This document shows, in pieces, positions 27,588 to 36,957 of a stretch of DNA of 64,000 nt. The notes below the pieces were generated by a model. It saw only the letters and a list, made by a program, of their open reading frames with translations, made no database searches and had not been told where the DNA came from. Origin of the DNA: Desulfosporosinus metallidurans (GTDB taxonomy: Bacteria; Bacillota; Desulfitobacteriia; Desulfitobacteriales; Desulfitobacteriaceae); assembly GCF_001936615.1 (NCBI RefSeq), contig NZ_MLBF01000017.1:1-64000 (forward strand), read 5' to 3'. How positions within the stretch are numbered: position 1 is the stretch's first letter; the number at the start of each line of letters is the position of its first letter. Made by a program: the position numbers and the translations under genes.

Positions 27588-28607
27588 TTAAAGCTTAATA
27601 AAGCTGTTAACCAAAATCAAAACTATCCCCAAGAATATTGAGAGAGCTATCGCAGGAACAGCAATTCTCATCTCTTTCAAAACACCTGAAAAAGAAGTGA
27701 ACGTCGAAGAACCTGTAAAGTTCATCGCAAAAAAAGCTGATACAGAAGGCAGAATGAGCAAATACCCCAGAGCCCTCAATATACTATATTGAGGAACAGC
27801 CGTCCAACCATTAAGTACATTAACTAACACAGCCCAAATAAATCCCATTAACCATCCCTTCCATGCGAAAGCCCTGCCCGGAATCCAGGGCAACAAGACC
27901 GGAGTTAAGACACATCCTACTAAGACCGCGCCCATATAGGCGTAAAAATCAACGAACCCAAAAGGACCAAAACCAAGGAGATTTAACAAAAAGAGTATGC
28001 CAAAAATCATCAAGGAAACTTTGAAAGTACCCACCAATTCCACCGGAGTCAAAACCAGTCGATCATAAGCGCTGAACCTTACCGTCCGCATTTCAGCAGT
28101 GGCTTTCATTCCCGAATTAATAAACTCTATTACATCTTTAGCCTTCACCGGCCCATAAAGCACTTTAAAACCAGAATACTTTAAAACCTCGTGAGCACTT
28201 ATACCCGGTGCGCCCAATTGTGGTAATATAACGTTTCTGTGAGACACGACCTTCTCCAGTTGTACTATAGCAATACGGTTTAATAGCTCTCTAGTCCCGA
28301 ATGTGCCCTTCCCGGCAGCACACCATACATTTATCCCCTTAGTATCAAGCACTAGAATCCATGCATCAATCCCCTTTAATTCTTTTCTTAACATATCAAA
28401 ACTCATTTTATAATTAGCAGTAACCAGAACCGGTGAATTGCTATTTGGTTTCCCAATACTATAAAGACCTGGCTCTACTTTATAATTCATTCTGTTAATT
28501 CCCCAACGAGCCTTCCAAGTCCCTAAAATGTCACGAACTGTAAGTTCAGTTGATGTTTGCATGATTTCAATTTTTCTAATACTAATTTCCAAAACGCTGC
28601 CCCCCAT
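27588..28607 (-). CDS. hgcA: Mercury methylation corrinoid protein HgcA
   Basis: About 340 residues. The N-terminal corrinoid domain (about 45-165) contains the diagnostic cap-helix motif NVWCAAGKG, whose cysteine (about C96) is the lower cobalt ligand in this family; it also keeps GTFGTRELLNRI and LPQLGAPGISAHEVLKYSG. The C-terminal part (about 190-340) has five membrane segments. HgcA transfers a methyl group from the corrinoid to Hg(II), giving methylmercury, and is re-reduced by HgcB. The start is uncertain: ATG 28607 is used, TTG 28592 behind GGGGGG is equally possible, and the frame is open to TTG 28616. Unique to anaerobes; hgcB follows at once. Confidence 0.94.
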   Translation of the reverse strand: MGGSVLEISIRKIEIMQTSTELTVRDILGTWKARWGINRMNYKVEPGLYSIGKPNSNSPVLVTANYKMSFDMLRKELKGIDAWILVLDTKGINVWCAAGKGTFGTRELLNRIAIVQLEKVVSHRNVILPQLGAPGISAHEVLKYSGFKVLYGPVKAKDVIEFINSGMKATAEMRTVRFSAYDRLVLTPVELVGTFKVSLMIFGILFLLNLLGFGPFGFVDFYAYMGAVLVGCVLTPVLLPWIPGRAFAWKGWLMGFIWAVLVNVLNGWTAVPQYSILRALGYLLILPSVSAFFAMNFTGSSTFTSFSGVLKEMRIAVPAIALSIFLGIVLILVNSFIKL

Positions 28608-28643
28608 CCATTCCAATAATGTATCTCAAAGATTTTCTAATAT

Positions 28644-28652
28644 ATTATATCA
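28644..28652 (-). promoter_or_regulatory. Extended -10 promoter of hgcAB
   Basis: TGATATAAT on the minus strand (28652-28644) is a perfect TATAAT with the TGn extension; a -35 box is weak. It lies about 40 bp before the hgcA start. Confidence 0.45.
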
Positions 28653-28774
28653 GGTGCCATGTTTACTGAATAGGTTTCTTATGGCCGGTGTGTGTGAGTC
28701 AGGAATATATTACCTACATAAGAATAAGCATTTTCTTTCATACTACTTTTGTACACATCAAAGGAGGGGTTAAT

Positions 28775-28987
28775 ATGACCGTTCAACAAGATTTGCAGAA
28801 AGCGGTTGCTGCTGCTCAATCTGCGTTGGGGACCTATGCTACATTTTCAGAATCCACACAAGACCAATCCGCTAAACAGATGTTTAAGGAAATGACAGGG
28901 GATATGAACAAACACGTGGCGATGTTAAATAGTCGATTAGGATATTTAACGGAAAACAACGGCTTAAATCAAAAAACCCAAGCCTAA
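28775..28987 (+). CDS. DUF1657-domain protein
   Basis: Start at ATG 28775 after AAAGGAGGGG; the in-frame ATG-like start at 28688 is too far. The 70-residue acidic helical protein (MTVQQDLQKAVAAAQSALGT, FSESTQDQSAKQMFKEMT) matches the DUF1657 family of spore-forming Firmicutes, often found near spoVA-type genes. Its role is unknown; a helical bundle of about 70 residues is expected. No spoVA genes are next to it here. It is divergent from hgcA and is followed by a strong terminator. Confidence 0.82.
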   Translation: MTVQQDLQKAVAAAQSALGTYATFSESTQDQSAKQMFKEMTGDMNKHVAMLNSRLGYLTENNGLNQKTQA

Positions 28988-29060
28988 AACTACTTAGATA
29001 AGTCCCAGAGTTTAAAAGACGCTTACCGAACAACATTAGTCTAATCTTATCAATTTAGAA

Positions 29061-29105
29061 AACCGAAAGGGCGGTTCCTTCTTAGAAGGAACTGCCCTTT
29101 CGGTT
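29061..29105 (+). terminator. Strong terminator after DUF1657 gene
   Basis: AACCGAAAGGGCGGTTCCTT (29061-29080) pairs with AAGGAACTGCCCTTTCGGTT (29086-29105) with one mismatch-type G-T position; ACATTTT follows. The next 180 bp up to truA contains no gene that I can support. Confidence 0.8.
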
Positions 29106-29286
29106 ACATTTTGCCTAGTAGCATCGTCACACCGAAGTGGCGACAGGTGCGGAAGAGCAATTGAACGGAGGCAAAAAGTTGCCCAGTGACAGCATTATTT
29201 TGGAATGACGCTAAAGTCCCCGACTTCCTGAGCGAGCGTTAACATTCCCTAGTCCCCAAGAATTTTCTATTCTGCTCCACTTATCC

Positions 29287-30024
29287 CTAATATTGAACAT
29301 CCCTTAAGAATAGGCCTTTAGCTTGAGCTAAGGGTCCAGCTTCCCATCGCTTCTTTTCAATTAATATTTTTTTAACATCTATTGGTTTAAGATTCCCTTT
29401 ACCTACTTCAATAAGCGTTCCGACAATGATTCTTACCATATTCAGCAAGAATCCATTTCCATTAACTTCTATTTCTACAAGACCATCCTTTTCAATTATA
29501 TTAATATAATTGATCGTTCTACTCGTCGATTTGTCACTATTTCTTGAGTTAGTAAAACTCTGGAAATCATGACTGCCAATTAGGACCTCTGAAGCATTTC
29601 TCATTTCTGTTAAATTAAGTTTTTCCGCAAGGTGATATGAATACTTTCTGTTAAACACATCTCTGAATTTGTTGTTATTTATTCTATAGACATAAGTTTT
29701 TGATTTTACATTATATCGGGCATGAAATCTCTCCGCTACATTTTCCATGGATTTTATTACTATATCTTCTGGTAAAAACTCATATAAATAATCTAACATC
29801 GTGTTGATACTAAAAGCACACTTAGTATGGAAATTTGCGATGTAATTATCAGCATGCACCCCTGAATCCGTTCTTCCACAACCTACTAGCTGAATAGCTT
29901 CTCCTGTCATTTTAGATAATACAGCTTCTATTTTACCTTGTATCGTTAGATCAGTCTCTTTTTGTTTTTGCCATCCTTTATATTTGAAACCGTCGTAAGT
30001 AATCGTCATTTTTAAATTTCTCAT
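29287..30024 (-). CDS. truA: tRNA pseudouridine(38-40) synthase TruA
   Basis: A 245-residue enzyme that converts uridines 38-40 of the anticodon arm to pseudouridine. The catalytic aspartate lies in GCGRTDSGVHA (about 49-59), the family hallmark, and the C-terminal half carries the RNA-binding blocks FHARYNVKSKTYVYRI, GSHDFQSFTNS and NGNGFLLNMVRIIVGTL. The start is ATG 30024 behind AAAAGGTGG; a GTG three codons earlier overlaps the ribosome binding site. It stands alone rather than in the ribosomal cluster usual for Firmicutes, so it may be a second copy (TruA2). Confidence 0.95.
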   Translation of the reverse strand: MRNLKMTITYDGFKYKGWQKQKETDLTIQGKIEAVLSKMTGEAIQLVGCGRTDSGVHADNYIANFHTKCAFSINTMLDYLYEFLPEDIVIKSMENVAERFHARYNVKSKTYVYRINNNKFRDVFNRKYSYHLAEKLNLTEMRNASEVLIGSHDFQSFTNSRNSDKSTSRTINYINIIEKDGLVEIEVNGNGFLLNMVRIIVGTLIEVGKGNLKPIDVKKILIEKKRWEAGPLAQAKGLFLRDVQY

Positions 30025-30140
30025 AAGTTCCACCTTTTATTTATTTTTAATACCATTTTTGCATTTGCCTGCATCCAACTAAGCCATAACCGATTTATGG
30101 ATTACATGTTAGTATACTACAATAATTATCAGAGGGATAT

Positions 30141-30899
30141 TTAAAATGAGTGAAGTTTAAGTTCTACAGGGCAATGGTCAGACCCCATCACGGATGTATG
30201 GATCTCAGATGCTATGAGCCGGCCTTTTAACCTTTCCGAAGTGCAGAAGTAATCAATTCTCCATCCCACATTTCTGGATCGGGCATTAAAGCGGTAAGAC
30301 CACCAGGAGTAGCTCTCTCTGTCCGGATAAAAAAAGCGGTAGGTGTCAATAAATCCAGCCTCTAGAAGCTGGGACACTTTTGTTCGTTCTTCATCGGTAA
30401 AGCCTGCATGGCGTCTGTTAGCTTTAGGGTTTTTTAGGTCGATTTCTTGGTGCGCAACATTTAAGTCTCCACACAGAATCACGGGCTTTTTTTCGTCTAG
30501 CGATTTTAGATAGTCCCTGAAATCATTTTCCCATTCCATGCGATAATCTAGTCTTTCTAAGTCTTGCCTAGAATTTGGCGTATAAACATTGACCAGATAG
30601 AAATTTTCAAATTCTAGCGTGATAATCCTTCCTTCATGGTCATGCAAGGATATTCCCATGCCAAAGGTACAGTTTAGGGGTGGTATCTTTGTAAACACAG
30701 CCGTTCCAGAGTATCCCTTTTTCTCTGCAAAGTTATAATATTGCTGATATCCGTCTAGGTTTAACTCCAGCTGGTTGGGGGATAGTTTGATCTCCTGAAG
30801 ACAAAAAATATCTGCATCGACTTCATTGAAATAATCCAGAAAGCCTTTATTGATACATGCTCGAATACCATTAACATTCCACGAAACTAACTTTGTCAA
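30141..30899 (-). CDS. xth: Exodeoxyribonuclease III
   Basis: A 252-residue AP endonuclease/3'-5' exonuclease of the ExoA/Xth family. Motifs: SWNVNGIRACINKG at the N-terminus, the catalytic glutamate in CLQEIKL (E37), VYTPNSRQDLERLDYR, GDLNVAHQEIDLKNP with the metal aspartate and asparagine, and the C-terminal SDHCPVEL with the active-site histidine. All catalytic residues are present, so it should repair abasic sites in DNA. Start TTG 30899, eight bases after GAGGAG. Monocistronic. Confidence 0.96.
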   Translation of the reverse strand: MTKLVSWNVNGIRACINKGFLDYFNEVDADIFCLQEIKLSPNQLELNLDGYQQYYNFAEKKGYSGTAVFTKIPPLNCTFGMGISLHDHEGRIITLEFENFYLVNVYTPNSRQDLERLDYRMEWENDFRDYLKSLDEKKPVILCGDLNVAHQEIDLKNPKANRRHAGFTDEERTKVSQLLEAGFIDTYRFFYPDRESYSWWSYRFNARSRNVGWRIDYFCTSERLKGRLIASEIHTSVMGSDHCPVELKLHSF

Positions 30900-31116
30900 A
30901 CCTAACTCTCCTCATCCTTTATGAATCTAACATTTGTGACAAACTAAACATGGTTTTCTGGCCTGATCATACATCTTCCTCAAGCAAATCTATGCTATTT
31001 GCAGCGTTGAGAAAAGGGGTAGTCTGTAAGGACTAGGACGTTGTGAAGTTGTAGGAAAAGAAGTATCATTAAAGTAATCTATTTAGTATGACATCAAGAA
31101 ACTAGAGGTGTAAGCT

Positions 31117-32034
31117 GTGATCAACGATCCCTTAAAGACCTTCGTTACCGTGGTCGAGCACAAAAAATTCTCTCGTGCTGCTGAGGAACTTTATCTATCC
31201 CATCCCGATGTTAGTTCACATATCCAACGTTTGGAAGAGGAACTCGGCACAAAACTCATTAATAGTTCGTCAAACCATTTGGAACTTACGCAATCAGGCG
31301 AGATATATTATAGATATGCAAAACAAATTTTACGTTTGCATGATAAGGCTGAAAAGGAAATTATGCAATTATCAAATGAGGTTGCAGGGACTTTGAAGGT
31401 CGGAGCAAGCTACACGATCGGAGAATATATCTTACCCTTTGTAGTGGCAGAATTTGCAGCCGAATATCCAAAAGTGGAGATTGAAACGTCTATTGGCAAT
31501 ACGCAACAGATAATTCAAGCGGTTCGAGATAACTATTTAGACATTGCCCTTGTGGAAGGAGAAGTCCATTATTCAGACATAAAAGTCCGCCAATTAATGG
31601 AGGATGAAATTATCTTAGTAGTACCTAACCAACATCCCTTGGCAAGAATTCCTATTGTTACTTCAGAGCATCTTCAAGACCAAGTATGGGTTCTCAGAGA
31701 AAGTGGCTCCGGAACTCGTGCATTCAGTGATAGGCTATTTGAAGAGTGGGGCATAAACGTTAGAAAAAGTTATGTCTTTGGAAGTGGTCAGGCCGTCAAG
31801 CAGGCAGTTACAGCGGGTTTAGGAATTGCACTTGTCTCACGATGGATCATGCGAAAAGAGTTAAATGCGAAGGAATTAAAGTCGACCAGAATAAAAGGGA
31901 AGCCACTTACTCGTCCTTTTTACTTAATAGAACCGGAAAATCACGAAACATCTGAGGCTTTGGAAGGTTTCATGGAGCAACTTCTCGCCCTTACTTCGTG
32001 GAGAAAATTGGGCAAAAGAGAAATCGATATATAA
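31117..32034 (+). CDS. LysR-family transcription regulator
   Basis: A 305-residue regulator with an N-terminal winged helix-turn-helix (about 1-62, FVTVVEHKKFSRAAEELYLS) and an effector-binding domain of periplasmic-binding fold (about 90-295). SGSGTRAFSDRLFEEWG and FGSGQAVKQAVTAGLGIALVS resemble the CysL/CbbR/YeiE-like group. Start GTG 31117, five bases after AGAGGTG. The regulated gene is not obvious: the gene upstream is divergent exonuclease III and yojF-bshB2 follow in the same direction. The effector cannot be read. Confidence 0.9.
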   Translation: MINDPLKTFVTVVEHKKFSRAAEELYLSHPDVSSHIQRLEEELGTKLINSSSNHLELTQSGEIYYRYAKQILRLHDKAEKEIMQLSNEVAGTLKVGASYTIGEYILPFVVAEFAAEYPKVEIETSIGNTQQIIQAVRDNYLDIALVEGEVHYSDIKVRQLMEDEIILVVPNQHPLARIPIVTSEHLQDQVWVLRESGSGTRAFSDRLFEEWGINVRKSYVFGSGQAVKQAVTAGLGIALVSRWIMRKELNAKELKSTRIKGKPLTRPFYLIEPENHETSEALEGFMEQLLALTSWRKLGKREIDI

Positions 32035-32136
32035 ATCTGATTTCCTAATCGCCCTTCCTTAGTGGGAGGGTGTGTTGTCATAAATATCAAGTAACGTTAA
32101 GACTTTAATTTTATGTTTTAAGGTGGTGGATAGTTC

Positions 32137-32487
32137 ATGAACCCAATTGATAAATCGATGGTACAACCCTTGCTGGACAGTTTTCTCAACCGTGAAGTTT
32201 ACCTCCACCTGGAGACGACCAATGGTGCCTATGCCGTTCATAACCAAGAGAGCAACATGACTGTAGGTGCGTATATTCGCAACGGTCGCATCTGTTTTGG
32301 ACGAGGAACCATTACGGGTGACGGTCCGTACCGCGTCGGACTCAAGATGGAAATCGGCTGGGTTTACGCCGAAGGACTGACCGACTTTGAAATGGCGCAA
32401 GAAGGTCAGCTATTGCTCGCCGGTCATGATCAAGAAGGACGACTGGCTGTGGCATTGGAACTTAGTTTATCTCCGTTTGAACTATAA
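32137..32487 (+). CDS. yojF: YojF-family protein (DUF1806)
   Basis: A 116-residue protein with the DUF1806 blocks YLHLETTNGAYA, GAYIRNGRICFGRGTITGDG and PYRVGLKMEIGWVYAEGLTD. Its biochemical role is unknown, but in Bacilli it regularly precedes bshB2, as here, which suggests a partner role in bacillithiol chemistry. AAGGTGGTGG is just upstream of the ATG. The pair shares a transcript and is separated by 76 bp. Confidence 0.82.
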   Translation: MNPIDKSMVQPLLDSFLNREVYLHLETTNGAYAVHNQESNMTVGAYIRNGRICFGRGTITGDGPYRVGLKMEIGWVYAEGLTDFEMAQEGQLLLAGHDQEGRLAVALELSLSPFEL

Positions 32488-32563
32488 ACTCGTCGCATAA
32501 CCCGCTGTATACGGGTGTTTAGAGTAGTCAGTGAAATTTTAATTAACGTGGGAGGAATAATTC

Positions 32564-33235
32564 TTGGAACAACATGTTCTCGTAGTTTTCCCCCATCCGG
32601 ACGACGAAACGTTTGGATGTGGCGGAACCATAGCACAATTCGCCAAATCGGGCGTTCCTGTCACTTATATCTGTGGTACTTTGGGCCAAATGGGGCGCAA
32701 CATGGGAAAACCGTTCTTTGCCACCCGAGAGTCGTTGCCTAACATTCGGGAAGCAGAGTTGGAGGAAGCTTGCCAAGCTATCGGCATTCAACATCTGATT
32801 AAACTTGGGTTACGCGACAAAACCATTGAGTTTGAAGACCCAGAAACATTGATCGATAGAATTGAGGGGATCCTTCGTGAGGTCCGGCCATCCCTAGTCC
32901 TTACCCACTATCCCGGATATGCCGTGCACCCAGATCACAATGCTCTTGGTGAAGTGACGATCCGTGCCATTTCTCGTCTTTCCGTTCCGGAACGACCTAT
33001 AGTATATGCACATGCTTTTGCTCGAGACTGTCAGGATGTGCTCGGCCCGCCGGATATCGTCAACGATATTTCAGCCATGTCTGAAGTGAAGCTGGCCGCG
33101 ATCCGGGCACACAGGTCACAATCACAAGTGATGTTCGCACGTACCGCGAAAGGGCAGTCCAAGGAACAGTCGTCGAAGAACCCGTTCAGTCACATGCTCA
33201 AGAGCGAATCTTTCTGGACCTACCGTTTTTCGTAA
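32564..33235 (+). CDS. bshB2: Bacillithiol deacetylase BshB2-type PIG-L protein
   Basis: A 223-residue zinc-dependent deacetylase of the PIG-L/LmbE family. The metal motif is HPDDE (about 11-15) in VVFPHPDDETFGCGG, with the second histidine in YPGYAVHPDHNALGE. BshB2 removes acetyl from N-acetylglucosaminyl-malate in bacillithiol synthesis. Start TTG 32564 with GGGAGGAA at nine bases. bshA and bshC are not in the window, so whether the cell makes bacillithiol is open; the yojF neighbour supports the BshB2 assignment over other LmbE proteins. Confidence 0.85.
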   Translation: MEQHVLVVFPHPDDETFGCGGTIAQFAKSGVPVTYICGTLGQMGRNMGKPFFATRESLPNIREAELEEACQAIGIQHLIKLGLRDKTIEFEDPETLIDRIEGILREVRPSLVLTHYPGYAVHPDHNALGEVTIRAISRLSVPERPIVYAHAFARDCQDVLGPPDIVNDISAMSEVKLAAIRAHRSQSQVMFARTAKGQSKEQSSKNPFSHMLKSESFWTYRFS

Positions 33236-33277
33236 GGTCACCCTAGTTTTCTATTCTAAGCACAGTAAAAGTAGCAA

Positions 33278-33300
33278 GAGGGGGATGTCATGACCCCCTC
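33278..33300 (-). terminator. Terminator of the glycogen operon
   Basis: GAGGGGG (33278-33284) pairs with CCCCCTC (33294-33300) around nine bases, and the minus strand continues TGCTACTTTTA. It lies about 150 bp after the last glg gene. Confidence 0.55.
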
Positions 33301-33453
33301 GGATTCTTTCTTTGTTCTCAAAGCTGTAACTTCTTTGGGAATAACAATAATAACGATTATAGAAAAAAATATAAATAATTGATGGGTTGCTATGATGATT
33401 TTTAAGATCAAGCTTATTCCAAATCTATTGGCAAGTCCTATTTGCCCGTCCAT

Positions 33454-36400
33454 TTATCTCTTTGTTTTATCTGCTTGGGTACGGAGCCAAATTTTTATTT
33501 CATCTAGATCTTGAATCTTATCCAGCTTCCATTGCCAATTTCCATGGATAGTTCCTGGGACATTCATTCTGGCTTCCTCACCCAAACCCAAAATGTCTTG
33601 CATCGGTAGGATAACCCACGCCGCTGGGCTCAAATATACTTTTTCGATTAACTCACGGCATGCCTGTTTGCTTATAACTTTTTGGTCTATACCGCTACTG
33701 ACTAGGTTTCCCCCTTCTGCCAAATAACTTTTTTCATACCAGCCTAACAAGGTGTTATTATCATGAGTTCCAGTATAATAAACATAATTCGTTTCAGAAT
33801 CCCTTACTATTTCTTTTAAAGAGGTAAACTGTAGTACCTTTATTCCGGGAAAACCAAAAATCTGTTTTAAAACATTGACTTCCGTTGTTATGGCTCCCAA
33901 ATCCTCAACAATAAAGGGGCATTTCCCATACGCCTCAACTAGGCTTTCAAAGAATCGTTTCCCTGGTCCTTTTACCCAGCGACCCTTTTCTGCCGTCTCT
34001 TCTCCAGCATCTACCTCCCAATAGGCTTCAAAACCCCGGAAATGATCCAGACGAATATAGTCAAACAGTTCTAACCCCAACTGTATTCGCTTATTCCACC
34101 AATCATACTGAGTAACGGATAGAGCATCCCAGTCATAGATTGGATTCCCCCATAACTGGCCAGTCTTGCTAAAATAGTCGGGAGGTACTCCTGCCGTTTT
34201 AGCAGGTCTACCATGCTCATCCAGCACAAACAAGCTACGGTTCACCCATACATCACAGCTATCGGCGGCGACAAAGTGGGGCAAGTCTCCAATCACTTGA
34301 ACGCCTTTAGCCTTGGCGTAAGTTTTAAGTTTATCCCATTCATAGAAAAACGTGTATTGTAAGAATTCAATAAAGCCCATCTCTTCTCGGAGAAGCACCC
34401 TATACTCGGCTAACTTCTCCGTCTCACGGGAAGCAATTTCTGGTTCCCAATCATACCATGGAACATCTCCGAAATGCGCCTTTAACGCTCGAAAGAGCAC
34501 GTAATCGTCAAGCCATACTTTATTTTTCGCTTTAAATTTGAAAAATTCTTCATTGGAAAGATACGTTGATTTAGCAGAAACGGACGACCTGTTTGGGGTG
34601 GATTCAAGTTGAGTCATAAATCGCTGATAGGCTTCGTGGAGCAAATCACGTTTCAACTCTTTCAAAGCTAAAGACAAGAAACTCCGCCTAAGGTCCAAGC
34701 TCTTTATCTGTTCGTATTTTTGACGAGTCTCCTCTAAACTCAATAGTCCCTCACGGATCAGGTGATCGAGACTGATGAATACCGGATTCCCGGCAAAAAC
34801 TGACTCACTTTGATAGGGACAATCCCCCACTCCAGCAGGGTTCAAGGGTAACACCTGCCACAAAGATTGGCCAGAGTCCGCCAAAAAATCAACGAATTCA
34901 TAAGCCTCTTTCCCTAAATCTCCAAGGCCCCAAGAAGAAGGCAACGAACTGATATGCAATAACACTCCGCACGAACGGTCAAGTTGCAAATTATTAGGCA
35001 AGGTTTTTTTTCTTAACAGAGCTCTTCCACTCAGAGCGTTTAGTTGTAAGGCACTTAACGTTTCTGGGGCAAGCCTTTCTCCATTTATTAGGTCAATTAC
35101 AAAAGAGGATGGCTGCAGCTTAGTAGCGAGATTCACCGTTTTTGTTTCCCCTGAATGACGATTGATAAGGATAATTATTTCTTCTTCGTCCTCTGCCCGC
35201 GCAAAACCATAAACATCCGGTTCAAAGAAAAAGGACTTAAAATCACCCGCCTGCAGCACCTCATATTCAGCACGCAGGCGCAGAATTCGTCGATACCAAT
35301 CCCTGATTTCTCCGTCTTCCTTACCCCACGGATAGGTCGCCCGGTTATAAGGGTCTGCATACCCTTCCACACCTGCTTCATCTCCATAATAGATACAAGG
35401 GACTCCTGGAAATGTCATCTGAACCAAACTTAATAACTTTAGCCTTTGTACAGCCAGTTGTCGGGCATTCGGGGGAAGCCTAAAGCTCCTTTGTTCTGTT
35501 TTTGTTAGACTCTGTTCTGGCGGGGCATCACCTAACAGCGTCAAAATCCGTATCGTATCATGACTCCCGATCAAGTTCATGGCAGCATAGAAATTTTCCC
35601 GGGGATAATTTTCATATAAGCTCATGACCTCATCATGAAGGACACTGGAATCACTTTGTCCCAGAATAAAACGCAGGAAACTAGCGCGGAAAGGATAGTT
35701 CATCGTCCCATCCAGTTCATCCCCTAAGAAATATTCGCGTTGTTTACTATAGCTTACCTTATTCGAAGCATCTTCCCAGACTTCTCCGATCAGAACAACT
35801 TCGGGGCGAATGCTCATCATAGCTTGCCGAAGTTCCTGAATGAACTCATCCGGAAGTTCATCGGCAACATCTAATCGCCAACCTGCAACCCCAAGGTTTA
35901 GCCACTTACGAATGACACTATCTTCCGAACCGTAGATAAACTGTCGGTAGGAAGGGTTCATTTCGTTCACTTCAGGAAGGGAATCAACCCCCCACCAGGA
36001 TTGATACTCTTGGTGGTTGGACTTAAACTTATACCAATTGAAATAAGGGGAATCAGCCGATTGGTAGGCTCCCACCCCCGGATAATTGCCATATTTATTA
36101 AAATAGATACTGTCACTTCCGGTATGGCTAAATACTCCATCCAGTATAATTGAGATCCTATATTGTCTTGCAGTGTCGATCAATCGCTTAAAAACCGCGT
36201 CATCTCCATACATAGGATCGATCCGATGATAATCCGCCGTGTCATACTTGTGATTACTCGGGGCGTCAAAAATAGGATTAAAATAAAGGATGCTGATACC
36301 TAATTCTTTAAAGTAGGGTAATTTTTCAATGACCCCTTGCAGAGTTCCGCCAAAAAAGTCCCAATCCGTAACTCTGCCCTTCTCGTCCTTAATATAGAGC

Positions 36401-36957
36401 GGTGGATCGGACCAATTGGCATGCAACAGAGTATTTTTCCTTGGATAATAGGTGAACCCGTTTTCGTGATCATTGAAAAACCGATCGACAAAAACTTGAT
36501 ACATCACCCCTTGTTTATACCACTGAGGTACTACGACCTGCTTATGAACTGTAATTTGAAAGGAGGGAGGCTCTTGCTCCCAGAGCGCACCCTCCCCACC
36601 AAGCTTTTTAAGGTTATTGCCATAATAATAAGTTTGTGATCCTACCCGAATCTCAAAATAATACCAAATAAGCCCAGGGCTATTGGGTACGAAATAGTCC
36701 CCCTCGAATAATCTCTCATCTTCAACGGGCTCAGGCACCGATTCCGTAGCAAAATTTTCACATCTTGTCTCGGTAGTTTGAGGCATGGAAATCATTATTT
36801 CCCGGTCCGATTCCCAAAGACGAAGAACACAAGCTTCAACCGGAACTGCCGAACTTGTTTTTAAACGGAAGGTTATCCGCTGTCCACACGCGACTGCGCC
36901 AAACGGTTCGCGGTAAAACAAATCGTGAGAATTATGATACGCATTAAACCCCATCAT
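33454..36957 (-). CDS. Fused alpha-amylase-type GH13 and 4-alpha-glucanotransferase (GH77)
   Basis: A 1,167-residue fusion. The N-terminal part (about 1-640) is a neopullulanase/cyclomaltodextrinase-like GH13 enzyme with its beta-sandwich and all four conserved regions: DGVFSH, GWRLDVADE (nucleophile aspartate), GEVWEDA (acid glutamate) and IGSHDT. The C-terminal part (about 655-1160) is MalQ-type amylomaltase with RSCGVLLHISSLPS, LDHFRGFEAYWEV, FIVEDLGAIT and YTGTHDNNT. Together they should trim and disproportionate glycogen branches, the debranching step needed by GlgP. It overlaps glgA by 4 bp and is the last gene of the operon. Confidence 0.93.
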   Translation of the reverse strand: MMGFNAYHNSHDLFYREPFGAVACGQRITFRLKTSSAVPVEACVLRLWESDREIMISMPQTTETRCENFATESVPEPVEDERLFEGDYFVPNSPGLIWYYFEIRVGSQTYYYGNNLKKLGGEGALWEQEPPSFQITVHKQVVVPQWYKQGVMYQVFVDRFFNDHENGFTYYPRKNTLLHANWSDPPLYIKDEKGRVTDWDFFGGTLQGVIEKLPYFKELGISILYFNPIFDAPSNHKYDTADYHRIDPMYGDDAVFKRLIDTARQYRISIILDGVFSHTGSDSIYFNKYGNYPGVGAYQSADSPYFNWYKFKSNHQEYQSWWGVDSLPEVNEMNPSYRQFIYGSEDSVIRKWLNLGVAGWRLDVADELPDEFIQELRQAMMSIRPEVVLIGEVWEDASNKVSYSKQREYFLGDELDGTMNYPFRASFLRFILGQSDSSVLHDEVMSLYENYPRENFYAAMNLIGSHDTIRILTLLGDAPPEQSLTKTEQRSFRLPPNARQLAVQRLKLLSLVQMTFPGVPCIYYGDEAGVEGYADPYNRATYPWGKEDGEIRDWYRRILRLRAEYEVLQAGDFKSFFFEPDVYGFARAEDEEEIIILINRHSGETKTVNLATKLQPSSFVIDLINGERLAPETLSALQLNALSGRALLRKKTLPNNLQLDRSCGVLLHISSLPSSWGLGDLGKEAYEFVDFLADSGQSLWQVLPLNPAGVGDCPYQSESVFAGNPVFISLDHLIREGLLSLEETRQKYEQIKSLDLRRSFLSLALKELKRDLLHEAYQRFMTQLESTPNRSSVSAKSTYLSNEEFFKFKAKNKVWLDDYVLFRALKAHFGDVPWYDWEPEIASRETEKLAEYRVLLREEMGFIEFLQYTFFYEWDKLKTYAKAKGVQVIGDLPHFVAADSCDVWVNRSLFVLDEHGRPAKTAGVPPDYFSKTGQLWGNPIYDWDALSVTQYDWWNKRIQLGLELFDYIRLDHFRGFEAYWEVDAGEETAEKGRWVKGPGKRFFESLVEAYGKCPFIVEDLGAITTEVNVLKQIFGFPGIKVLQFTSLKEIVRDSETNYVYYTGTHDNNTLLGWYEKSYLAEGGNLVSSGIDQKVISKQACRELIEKVYLSPAAWVILPMQDILGLGEEARMNVPGTIHGNWQWKLDKIQDLDEIKIWLRTQADKTKR

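Noticed and set aside
32079..32095. Terminator between lysR and yojF
   Set aside because: Only a weak CCCTTCC/GGGAGGG pairing without a T-run, so read-through is just as likely.
33256..33453. 65-residue minus-strand frame directly after the GH13-GH77 gene
   Set aside because: Its 3' part runs through the operon's terminator hairpin and the ribosome binding site is weak. Only the hydrophobic stretch makes it look protein-like.
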